Source: Hybos culiciformis
Lineage: Eukaryota; Arthropoda; Insecta; Diptera; Hybotidae
Direction of reading: 5' to 3'
Assembly (NCBI GenBank): GCA_964007475.1
Contig: OZ023275.1
Location: 38,311,381 to 38,375,380 of the forward strand
Length of the DNA stretch: 64,000 nt
Each line of letters starts with the position of its first letter. The stretch's first letter is position 1. Below the pieces are notes generated by a model, which worked only from the letters and a program-made list of their open reading frames with translations, ran no database searches and was not told where the DNA came from. This document shows, piece after piece, positions 11,955 to 21,429 of the stretch. Both the position numbers and the translations under genes were made by a program.

Positions 11955-13232
11955 ATGACAGATACAGAAAAATATTTACATTTATATTTAATAATTATTA
12001 ATTCTGTCATTAAGATTTTTTTTAAATTTATCTAAGTTGTACCTAGTTTTTTTTCTAATAGGGCATTATTATTGTTCATTAATTATTTCAAATAAAGAAG
12101 GTTAATTTTATTTAATTTCAATTTAATTGATCGAACTAAGTGTAAACACAAAACAACATCCTCTAAAAATCCATAATTATGTTAAGAAAAACTGTTTACG
12201 GACTGTACACTTTAATTACAAATATATTTCTTGTCACACATTAGCGTAACTTCTTTCTTTTCAGAATTTATTTTTTGAATAAATTACACAAAACTTTGGA
12301 GAAAATTTGAACATATCTAGCCCTGGAAATATTGGTTTTTATTGATGAAATATCAAAAAACTTTTAATTAAATTTCAAAATGATATTTAAAAATGGAATA
12401 ACTTGTTCATTCATTTTCACTTTTAATTTTAATATTTAGAAAGTAAAACTTGTTAAAAAAAAATATATCTCATAAATTTTCATTGATGAATAAAAAGAAA
12501 ATTAAAATTAGGTCAAGTCCAATATTGGTTTTTCATCTTTGACCATTTTGTGTGCATTTGTCAATGTTAAGTATCTTGAAATATCTCAAATAAGAAAGTG
12601 TGTTAAAGAGAAAAAAAAAATTATTTTTATTGGTAAGTGCGTTCATAAAATTAAAAAAAAAAAATTATAAAATATAAATTTCCTGTTTTTTAAATTTTTA
12701 ACATTTTTATAAAAAAAAGTAGTTAAGTACATAATATAAAAATGTCAGAATTAAAAAAACTTTATGCCAAAAAAAAATTAACAAAGCGGATTTTGAAAAT
12801 AACACAAAAAAGAAGAATACGATATTTTTTTTTATTTTCTTTTTAAAATGTTACAACCAAAAACAAATTAATTCTTTTACCAGCAAAATATTGCAGAAAT
12901 TTGTACGCACATTTTGCTACTGGGCTCTAACATATAATAATTTATTCTTTCAATTATTTTTTGCCATAAATTAGTCTCGATATTTTTACCACCAATGACA
13001 AATAAGTTCCTCGATCATCCTAAACTTAAACTTATATTTCCAATAAAAGTTTGCTAATTAATTTTCAGGACTGACTACATATTTATTGAATGCTTAAAAA
13101 ACAATCAATTTTTGAAGTTTATACTTCTTTAGCGGCGTTGGAAGAAATTTGGTAGAGGGTAAAAATCCATTTTCATATAGAATTTTTCTGAGAATCGTCA
13201 TCATTTTTCTGAGAATCGTCCGTCATCATTTT
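11955..13232. other. AT-rich noncoding stretch between gap and tandem array
   Basis: No gene seen. Just before the array, a TTTTTCTGAGAATCGTC segment occurs twice in a row (about 13183 and 13205), marking the left junction of the duplicated region. Confidence 0.6.
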
Positions 13233-13253
13233 TAAAAAAAAAATGTATTTATT

Positions 13254-13318
13254 GGGGAATCGAACCTGACACCTTCACTCTTATAGTCCGATGTTCTAGC
13301 CACTAAGCCATATAGCCC
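13254..13318 (-). repeat. tRNA-like module (SINE head or tRNA pseudogene), array copy 1
   Basis: On the minus strand there is a perfect A-box (TGGCTTAGTGG, 13310-13300) and a perfect B-box (GGTTCGATTCC, 13266-13256) at tRNA-like spacing. A run of ten T, a Pol III terminator, follows shortly after. The anticodon and T stems do not pair well, so this is not a functional tRNA. It is most likely tRNA-derived. Confidence 0.72.
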
Positions 13319-13464
13319 ATATGATTTTGGATTTCTAAAATATAATAAAAAAAATTCTAATAAACCATTCATTTTTTTGTTTTTATTTTATTGTAGGGGA
13401 ATAAAAAATAATACTCAAAAAAAAAAATAAGAAAAATTAACTAACAACAAAAATAAACTCATAT

Positions 13465-13550
13465 AGCTTAGTAGTAGAATATGGCTTAGTAGTAGAACAT
13501 CACACTGTAAGTCTGAAGGTGCCTGGTTCGATTCCCAATGAGGATTTTTT
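13465..13550 (+). repeat. tRNA-like module, divergent partner, array copy 1
   Basis: The A-box TGGCTTAGTAG (13482-13492) and B-box GGTTCGATTCC (13525-13535) are followed by GATTTTTTTTTT, a Pol III-type terminator. The D-arm-like segment is duplicated (TAGCTTAGTAGTAGAATA then TGGCTTAGTAGTAGAACA). CTCAT near the start and ATGAG after the B-box could form part of an acceptor stem, but the T stem is largely lost. It faces away from the module at 13254-13318. Confidence 0.68.
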
Positions 13551-15700
13551 TTTTTTTAATAAAGAAACAAATCCTTTTAGTATTTTTGGAAAACGTTAAA
13601 TATTCAGGATATAGGTATGATAAAAATTAAATTTTTGCACCACTTAACAATTCTTGAATTAAAATAAAAATATGATTTATAGTTTTTCATTAAAAAAAAG
13701 AAATTAAATAATCCTTTTCTTTGTGGGTCCCCAAAAAAAAATTCTCATGTGACAACGGAATTTATTGTCGATTTATTTATAAATGTATAATAAAATAAGG
13801 GACTATGAAATAATTAAAAAGTAATAGTTAGCAATAGAAATATACATTTATTTTTTGATCCTATATTTTTTAATTTATAGCTTAAATATTATTTGCCAAA
13901 TTCGATCCTAATTTCAATTTGATATTTTCGCCTATTTTTTATTTTGACATGCAGATGTGAAAACTTCGGAATTTCACGCAGTTACGAATGATTAAATATA
14001 AAAATATAAAATATTGTTAACTTCATATTATTTAACGTCTCAAATTAATTATAGATTTAGTCTAGACAAATAATATTATTTCCAGTCGATGATGAACTTT
14101 TACAGATAAGACTTATATAAACAAAATACAATAAAATAGATTTAAATGCCAAAATTTAATAAAATTATTTAACAATTGATTAATATGAACAAAAATTTAG
14201 TAAAATGTCTTAAAATTCGATTTATTTGAACAAAATTTTGATTTATAATTCATAATGTTTAATTTAAATTAGTTATTCGAGCTGATTTTCCATCAAATAA
14301 AATAATTTTCGAAACATCTGGGAAATGTTTTTACACACTCTAGATTATTTTTATTTTCATTTTTATTTTGAAATTAGTTTAAAATAAAAAATGAGACATA
14401 AGTTTTTCCAGACAAATTTTTTATTTTTAATGTGCAATCAACCCTATTTTTGTCAAATATTTTAATTTTTTTTTTTCATAATAATTAGTTTTTTTGAGAT
14501 ATTTAAACAAACCAAAATATTTTTATCAGCCACTAATTTATGATTTTTATACATATTCTATTTTTGAAGCAAAACACAGAGCTAAGTAAAATTGTAGCAA
14601 ATTTGGTTCAAAAAAATTTGCAAATTAGGCGCTCTTTGATTTTTTATTTTAATTTATATAAATGGAAAAAACTTTTAATTAATAAATAGTGTTTTATAAT
14701 TTTATAATACATATTATAAAATTAAAATGTAGCTAAAAACTTATTTGAGAACTTAGTTGAAAACTGTATAATTTCATATATGAATTAATGCAATTGAATA
14801 TTGCTATAAAATGGATGTAAAAAATATTGGAAACGTTGACAGATGCATAAATTTAAGTATCGAGATGTTATTTCTTTTTAAAAATTTAATTGTGAAAAAA
14901 ACTATCCTATTCAGAAATCAGTTTTTTAATAGCGAGTTCAATGAACTATTTTTCAATATTGTGGGCAGCGTTCTGCAATATTCACAGCTTTTTCGTGCAA
15001 TCTTATTTTCACAATAGAATTAACATAATCTTGTGATCATTCATAAAAAATTTAGACACCGGATAATAGGTATATCACTAAAGTCCCAACTAATTTTCAA
15101 ACATGTTTTACCACTTACTATGACAAGACAGTTATATGTATATATGTATTTAAACAAGCATTTGTTAATCCTGTTGTAGTTAATAAGATAATAAACGCTA
15201 AAAAAAGTACGAATTTCCCGGGAGAAAAATAAGTAAGAAAAGTGATCACATTTCATTTCATGTTTCATGTTTTTGTTTTATTTTTTTACAGAGATCATGT
15301 AACCACTAAAGTTATAAACATTATATCCTATAAAACAAATTTATAATATTGGACGCACTAAACTCGTTACAAATAATTTTATTAAAGTCTTGAGAAACAA
15401 CATAGGTATATTTTGGCATTGATAGTATAGATATCGATCAAGTAATTTATCATTATAGGTTTTCCCGGCTCAAAATATGCAAAAAAAAAAATTTTCAAAA
15501 TAGGTAGCTCTGGTGAAATAAAGATTACCAGACCAAAAATTTTGGGTAGGAATTCATAATTATCGTACACTTTTTTAATTTCAAATATATGTCCAATATT
15601 ACAAGCAAAAAAATTACATATTCTACCAATAAAAAAATTATGTTCAAAAAATTTTAAAAATTATTATGTTCAAAAAAATTTAAAAAAAAATGTATTCATT

Positions 15701-15765
15701 GGGGAATCGAACCTGACACCTTCACTCTTATAGTCCGATGTTCTAGCCACTAAGCCATATAGCCC
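15701..15765 (-). repeat. tRNA-like module, array copy 2
   Basis: Same as the copy-1 minus-strand module: A-box at 15757-15747, B-box at 15713-15703, then a T run on the minus strand. Confidence 0.72.
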
Positions 15766-15942
15766 ATATGATTTTGGGTTTCTAAAATATAATAAAAAAA
15801 ATTCTAATAAACCATTCATTTTTTTGTTTTTATTTTATTGTAGGGGAATAAAAAATAATACTCAAAAAAAAAAATAAGGAAAGAATTAGAATACTCAAAA
15901 AACGAGTTTGAAAAATTAACTAACAACAAAAATAAACTCATA

Positions 15943-16027
15943 TAGCTTAGTAGTAGAATATGGCTTAGTAGTAGAACATCACACTGTAAGTCTGAAGGTG
16001 CCTGGTTCGATTCCCAATGAGGATTTT
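15943..16027 (+). repeat. tRNA-like module, divergent partner, array copy 2
   Basis: Same as the copy-1 plus-strand module: A-box 15961-15971, B-box 16004-16014, then a T-run terminator. The duplicated D-arm segment is retained. Confidence 0.68.
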
Positions 16028-17625
16028 TTTTTTTTAATAAAGAAACAAATCCTTTTAGTATTTTTGGAAAACGTTAAATATTCAGGATATAGGTATGATA
16101 AAAATTAAATTTTTGCACCACTTAACAATTCTTGAATTAAAATAAAAATATGATTTATAGTTTTTCATTAAAAAAAAGAAATTAAATAATCCTTTTCTTT
16201 GTGGGTCCCCAAAAAAAAATTCTCATGTGACAACGGAATTTATTGTCGATTTATTTATATATGTATAATAAAATAAGGGACTATGAAATAATTAAAAAGT
16301 AATAGTTAGCAATAGAAATATACATTTATTTTTTGATCCTATATTTTTTAATTTATAGCTTAAATATTATTTGCCAAATTCGATCCTAATTTCAATTTGA
16401 TATTTTCATCTATTTTTTATTTTGACATGCAGATGTGAAAACTTCGGAATTTCACGCAGTTACGAATGATTAAATATAAAAATATAAAATATTGTTAACT
16501 TCATATTATTTAACGTCTCAAATTAATTATAGATTTAGTCTAGACAAATAATATTATTTCCAGTCGATGATGAACTTTTACAGATAAGACTTATATAAAC
16601 AAAATACAATAAAATAGATTTAAATGCCAAAATTTAATAAAATTATTTAACAATTGATTAATATGAACAAAAATTTAGTAAAATGTCTTAAAATTCGATT
16701 TATTTGAACAAAATTTTGATTTATAATTCATAATGTTTAATTTAAATTAGTTATTCGAGCTGATTTTCCATCAAATAAAATAATTTTCGAAACATCTGGG
16801 AAATGTTTTTACACACTCTAGATTATTTTTAGTTTCATTTTTATTTTGAAATTAGTTTAAAATAAAAAATGAGACATAAGTTTTTCCAGACAAATTTTTT
16901 ATTTTTAATGTGCAATCAACCCTATTTTTGTCAAATATTTTAATTTTTTTTTTCTTCATAATAATTAGTTTTTTTGAGATATTTAAACAAACCAAAATGT
17001 TTTTATCAGCCACTAATTTATGATTTTTATACATATTCTATTTTTGAAGCAAAACACAGAGCTAAGTAAAATTGTAGCAAATTTGGTTCAAAAAAATTTG
17101 CAAATTAGGCGTTCTTTGATTTTTTATTTTAATTTATATAAATGGAAAAAACTTTTAATTAATAAATAGTGTTTTATAATTTTATAATACATATTATAAA
17201 ATTAAAATGTAGCTAAAAACTTATTTGAGAACTTAGTTGAAAACTGTATAATTTCATATATGAATTAATGCAATTGAATATTGCTATAAAATGGATGTAA
17301 AAAATATTGGAAACGTTGACAGATGCATAAATTTAAGTATCGAGATGCTATTTCTTTTTAAAAATTTAATTGTGAAAAAAACTATCCTATTCAGAAATCA
17401 GTTTTTTAATAGCGAGTTCAATGAACTATTTTTCAAAATTGTGGGCAGCGTTCTGCAATATTCACAGCTTTTTCGTGCAATCTTATTTTCACAATAGAAT
17501 TAACATAATCTTGTGATCATTCATAAAAAATTTAGACACCGGATAATAGGTATATCACTAAAGTCCCAACTAATTTTCAAACATGTTTTACCACTTACTA
17601 TGACAAGACAGTTATATGTATATAT

Positions 17626-18414
17626 CAGGGACGAATCCTTCATATATTGAACTTATTGAGTGCTTCCGTAGAAAACATTTTAATATTTAACAAATAAAAA
17701 CATAGGTTAAAATTTAAATACTGCACTCAATAGAAATTACCCCTATATTACGCTTTATTTACAATAGGTACATATTTTCCTAAAGGCTTCCTAATATTAA
17801 GAAAGAATGCAAAATTTTAATTCATTATTATGATTACAAAAAATTTCCCATTCAAAGAGAATTTTGGTATAGATGTCGCTTTTAAATACTGAAATTTCTT
17901 CTCATAGTAAAATTTTTGAAATCATTATTTTTTGTATAGAATTTTTATTAACAGCTAAATTTCATAGCAAGCGTTAAACTAAATTTCAATAAAGCAAATA
18001 ATGATTTCAAATTATGCATTCTCAATAATGTGAAGGGATAAAAATTAAATTCCCTTTAATATCAGAGACACTAAATTTACCGTCTAAATTAGGAAATTAT
18101 GTATAAGAATATGAATAATGAAAGAAGGAAATTTATTATACTAATTTGATTTTGTTTGGTGATTTCAAGATACAATAAGACGATATAATTTTAAAATATT
18201 CAAATAATTCAAATTAAATTAACTTAAAAAACATTCGGATCAATAATTAACATTAAATGTACCTAAATTAACTTCAAAATAATTAAAATGAACCTATGTA
18301 TTTCAGATCATTTCAATATCTTGCCTTATTTAATATGGTGTTATATCTAAGTATAAAAAATATTAAATTCTATTAGTGTGCTTCCGATATTGAAAAACTT
18401 ACGCTTCGTGCCTG
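17626..18414. mobile_element. Non-autonomous hAT-like element with 8-bp target-site duplication
   Basis: A 789-bp insert bounded by CAGGGACGAA at the left and TTCGTGCCTG at the right, whose reverse complement CAGGCACGAA matches at nine of ten positions. GTATATAT flanks it on both sides (17618-17625 and 18415-18422). The paralogous site in copy 1 (about 15136-15153) has a single GTATATAT, which is an exact empty site. An 8-bp duplication with CAGG-type termini is the known signature of the hAT superfamily. There is no transposase frame, so it must have moved in trans. It inserted after the 2.45-kb duplication. Confidence 0.88.
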
Positions 18415-18980
18415 GTATATATGTATTTAAACAAGCATTTGTTAATCCTGTTGTAGTTAATAAGATAATAAACGCTAAAAAAAGTACGAATTTCCCGGGA
18501 GAAAAATAAGTAAGAAAAGTGATCACATTTCATTTCATGTTTCATGTTTTTGTTTTATTTTTTTACAGAGATCATGTAACCACTAAAGTTATAAACATTA
18601 TATCCTATAAAACAAATTTATAATATTGGACGCACTAAACTCGTTACATATAATTTTATTAAAGCCTTGAGAAACAACATAGGTATATTTTGGCATTGAT
18701 AGTATAGATATCGATCAAGTAATTTATCATTATAGGTTTTCCTGGCTCAAAATATGCAAAAAAAAAAAATGTTCAAAATAGGTAGCTCTGGTGAAATAAA
18801 GATTACCAGACCAAAAATTTTGGGTAGGAATTCATAATTATCGTACACTTTTTTAATTTCAAATATATGTATATATAGGGCCCAATATTACAAGCAAAAA
18901 AATTACATTTTCTACCAATAAAAAAATTATGTTCAAAAAAATTAAAAATTATTATGTTCAAAAAAAGTAAAAAAATTAAA

Positions 18981-19108
18981 AAAAAAAAAAATGTGTTCAT
19001 TGGGGAATCGAACCTGAACCTTAACTCTCATAGTCTGATGTTCTAGCCACTAAACCATATAGTCCACATGGTTTTGAATTTCTAAAATATAATAAAAAAA
19101 TTCTAATT
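18981..19108. repeat. Tandem array, truncated copy 3 (leading tRNA-like module only)
   Basis: The first ~125 bases of the unit recur a third time, with the minus-strand tRNA-like module, but more diverged (AACCTGAACCTTAACTC in place of AACCTGACACCTTCACTC; TAAACCATATAGTCC in place of TAAGCCATATAGCCC). Homology ends in CTAAAATATAATAAAAAAATTC. The older, diverged module may have served as the recombination partner that produced the array. Confidence 0.85.
19002..19066 (-). repeat. tRNA-like module, truncated array copy 3
   Basis: B-box GGTTCGATTCC is intact (19014-19004). The A-box is TGGTTTAGTGG (19057-19047), one change from copies 1 and 2. No plus-strand partner follows. Confidence 0.65.
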
Positions 19109-19109
19109 T

Positions 19110-19490
19110 ATGACATCTTATTATAAGTTATAATGTGCAGTGCAATTTTTCCCTCTTTTTTATTATCTAATATGTTTGTAAACTTCTGTTTTAGATTTTA
19201 AGATTTTTAAAGTAGAATAAAACTCGCACATTTTTTTATGATATTTTGTTATAAGTTGCAATGTAAGTGCGATTTTTTTCGCTTTTTTTTATTATCTAAT
19301 ATCGAATGTTTCTTAACTTCTATTTTAGTTTAAAGTAGAATAAAACTCGCACATTTTTTTATGATATTTTGTTATAAGTTGCAATGTGCAGTGCGATTTT
19401 TTTCCTTTTTTTTTATTAACTAATATCGAATGTTTGTTAACTTCTGTTTTAGATTTTAAGATTTTTAATGTAGAATAAAACTCGCCACTG
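19110..19490. repeat. Three tandem repeats of ~120-130 bp
   Basis: Each unit contains ATGAYATYTTRTTATAAGTT, GCAGTGC-type and TTAACTTCTRTTTTAG blocks and ends in GTAGAATAAAACTCGC. Units start near 19110, 19237 and 19358. The middle unit lacks about 10 bases (the GATTTTAAGATTTTT part). Located directly after array copy 3. Probably a minisatellite tail of a mobile element. Confidence 0.85.
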
Positions 19491-20368
19491 TTATTTCATA
19501 GTTTAAATTTTTTAAGTATAAACTTCTGTAGGCAGTTCTATGACTGCTTCGTGTTTTTTTTTTGATGGAAATATTCATCCAAAATAGAAGTGGCTGAAAA
19601 TTAAGAAGTGGTTAAATATTTAAAAAAAAAATAGATAAAGTCATGTCATATTTTAAATCACATTTCTAATATGCATATAGTAACTTTTAGCATAAATTGG
19701 AACATGTATTTGACCGACATTTCACTTGCTTGTAATAATCAAATTTTAATTTCAAGTTATAGTTTTTCTTGTGAAAATTCAATATTATTCTATTATTACA
19801 TTTTATTATATTATTTATATGCTCAAATTATGTACTTAGACATGGTTTTAGCCTTATTATTTTATGTAACTATAAAAGAGTTTTTTTTTATTTATTTTTA
19901 TTATGCAAAATATGTATATTATTAGATTTTTATTATCTTACTTCATGAAAATATTTGAAAGTTATATGCCAGTTCCAGAGGTATAAAGATAATAACGAAC
20001 CATTAAAGCAATATATAGGAGACTTTATTGCTTTTTGAATTGTTTTCATCGTAATATCAAGCTTAGCTCTTATTAGATTCAGAATGAGCCAAATTCTAAC
20101 ATCTCTCAAAAAAATATCTTTTAAAAAAAAATCTTATAATTTGAACAGAATATCACAAGAGAACTTTTTCAGTATTAAATACATTAAGTTCACTCACTCC
20201 GAATCAGCTTGATCATTCATTGTTAATAATTGTTTCAACAAATTGTTTGTTCAATTTTTGGTGAACTTAAAACAAAAACATTTTATTTAATTTTATCAAA
20301 AAAAAAAAATAATAATTTCACTCATTTTTTTAGATTAAAACTTTTTTTACAGTATCTTGCTATCTTCT
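19491..20368. other. AT-rich noncoding stretch
   Basis: No gene or repeat boundary recognised. An 84-codon frame at 19671-19925 is hydrophobic low-complexity sequence without support. Confidence 0.55.
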
Positions 20369-21429
20369 TCTTCTAATATATAAAAATGAAAATTCTCTGT
20401 TTCTCTGTTTGTCTGTTCTCTGTCCTCAATCACGCCTAAACCGCTGGACCGATTTGGCTGAAATTTTGAACTTAAGTATCATTGGGGTCCGAGATGGTTA
20501 GAGGGTACTAGAAATTTTGATCCGAGGCCCCGGCGGGGGGGCTACCTTAGAGGCCGGTTTTGAAATTTAGATATATTCCAATAAAATATAGTAGCGTTGG
20601 ACCCGAAAACCCTATTTAAAAAACTGGATGTTGAGAGGCCCCCAACTGTTGTCCCAGGGCTCAATTGGAGGGGGCTTTACAACAAATTTCGCAATTTTAA
20701 AGTTAAGTAGCATTGGGTCCCGAGATGGTTGTAGGGTACAGAAATTTTGATCCGAAGCCCCGACGGGGAGGCTACCTTAGAAGCCGGTTTTGCAATTTAG
20801 GTATATTCCGATAAAATGTTGTAGCGTTGGACCCGAAAAGCCTATTTAAAAAACTCGATGTTGAAAGGCCCCCAACCGTTGTCCCAGAGCTCAATTGGGG
20901 GACTATACAACAAATTTCGAAATTTCAAAATTTTGAAAATAAGGAGCCTAGAGACCCCAAATGGCTATAGGGTACTAGAAATGTTGATCCGAGTTCCCGA
21001 CCGGGGGCTACTTTAGAAGCCGGTTTTGAAATTTAGTTATATTCCGGAAAAATGTTCTAGCGTTGAACCCGAATCGACTATTTAGAAGACTGGATGTTGA
21101 AAAGCCCAACCGTTGTCCCAGGGCTCAATTGACAAAATTCAAAATTTTTAAATTTTGAAAATAAGGAGCCTATTGACCCGATTGGTTATATTTTGGATCC
21201 GAGGCACCGACGGGGGGCTTTGTAATTTAGGTATATTCCGATAAAATATTATAGCGTTGGACCCGAATCGACTATTTAAAAGACTGGATGTGTTAAGGCA
21301 CCGGGGAAGTGGCTATTTAAAAAATTTTGAAATTCTGCTTTTTTTTTAGTGCACAAAATCTGGATTAAAGTGTTGTGATATTAATATATAAGTTCGGGAC
21401 TACCGTGCGAAGCCGGGTATTTCGACTAG
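20369..21429. mobile_element. Non-autonomous Helitron-like element
   Basis: Starts TCTTCTAATATATAAAAATG and soon reads CTGGACCGATTTGGCTGAAA, a block common at the 5' part of insect Helitrons (from memory). It ends CGACTAG followed by T, matching the CTRR rule. A small imperfect hairpin (TACCG / CCGGGTA, loop TGCGAAG) lies about ten bases before the end. There are no terminal inverted repeats and no Rep/helicase frame. The interior is the most GC-rich part of the window and contains four tandem units. The 5' boundary is less certain because of the TTC repeats in front of it. Confidence 0.75.
20519..21310. repeat. Four internal tandem repeats in the Helitron-like element
   Basis: Units start with GATCCGAGGCCCCGRCGGGG-type sequence at 20519, 20749, 20986 and 21196 (spacing 230, 237 and 210 bases). 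They share CCGGTTTTGAAATTTAG, TATATTCCGATAAAATG, GTAGCGTTGGACCCGAA and GTTGTCCCAGGGCTCAATTG. The units grow more degraded toward the 3' end, the last being truncated. Confidence 0.85.

Larger units (their letters stand above)
13233..15679. repeat. Tandem array, copy 1 of a ~2.45-kb unit
   Basis: The sequence from about 13233 recurs 2,447 bases later as copy 2, with only scattered substitutions over long stretches (for example TTTATAAATG against TTTATATATG, GCGCTCTT against GCGTTCTT). Copy 1 lacks about 32 bases present in copy 2 near 15880-15910. The unit opens with two back-to-back tRNA-like modules, followed by about 2.1 kb of AT-rich DNA without recognisable coding capacity. A 68-codon open frame (14811-15017) is duplicated with it. 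Confidence 0.93.
15680..18980. repeat. Tandem array, copy 2 of the ~2.45-kb unit, interrupted by an hAT-like insertion
   Basis: A direct repeat of copy 1. It is collinear up to 17625 and again from 18423, with a 789-bp element inserted between. Small indels near the right end (an extra ATATATAGGGC near 18873) separate it from copy 1. The near identity points to a recent duplication. Confidence 0.93.

Noticed and set aside
11682..12035. Frames crossing the gap
   Set aside because: They run through 200 N and carry no information.
13254..13550. Functional tRNA genes
   Set aside because: A- and B-boxes are good, but T-arm and anticodon-arm pairing fails and one module has a duplicated D-arm segment, so these are tRNA-derived repeats, not working tRNAs.
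14811..15017. 68-codon frame repeated at 17291-17497 with one amino-acid change (Asn to Lys) and one silent change
   Set aside because: The two copies are kept intact by the recent duplication, not by selection. Two differences in 207 bases is similar to the surrounding noncoding divergence, and the translation has no recognisable domain.
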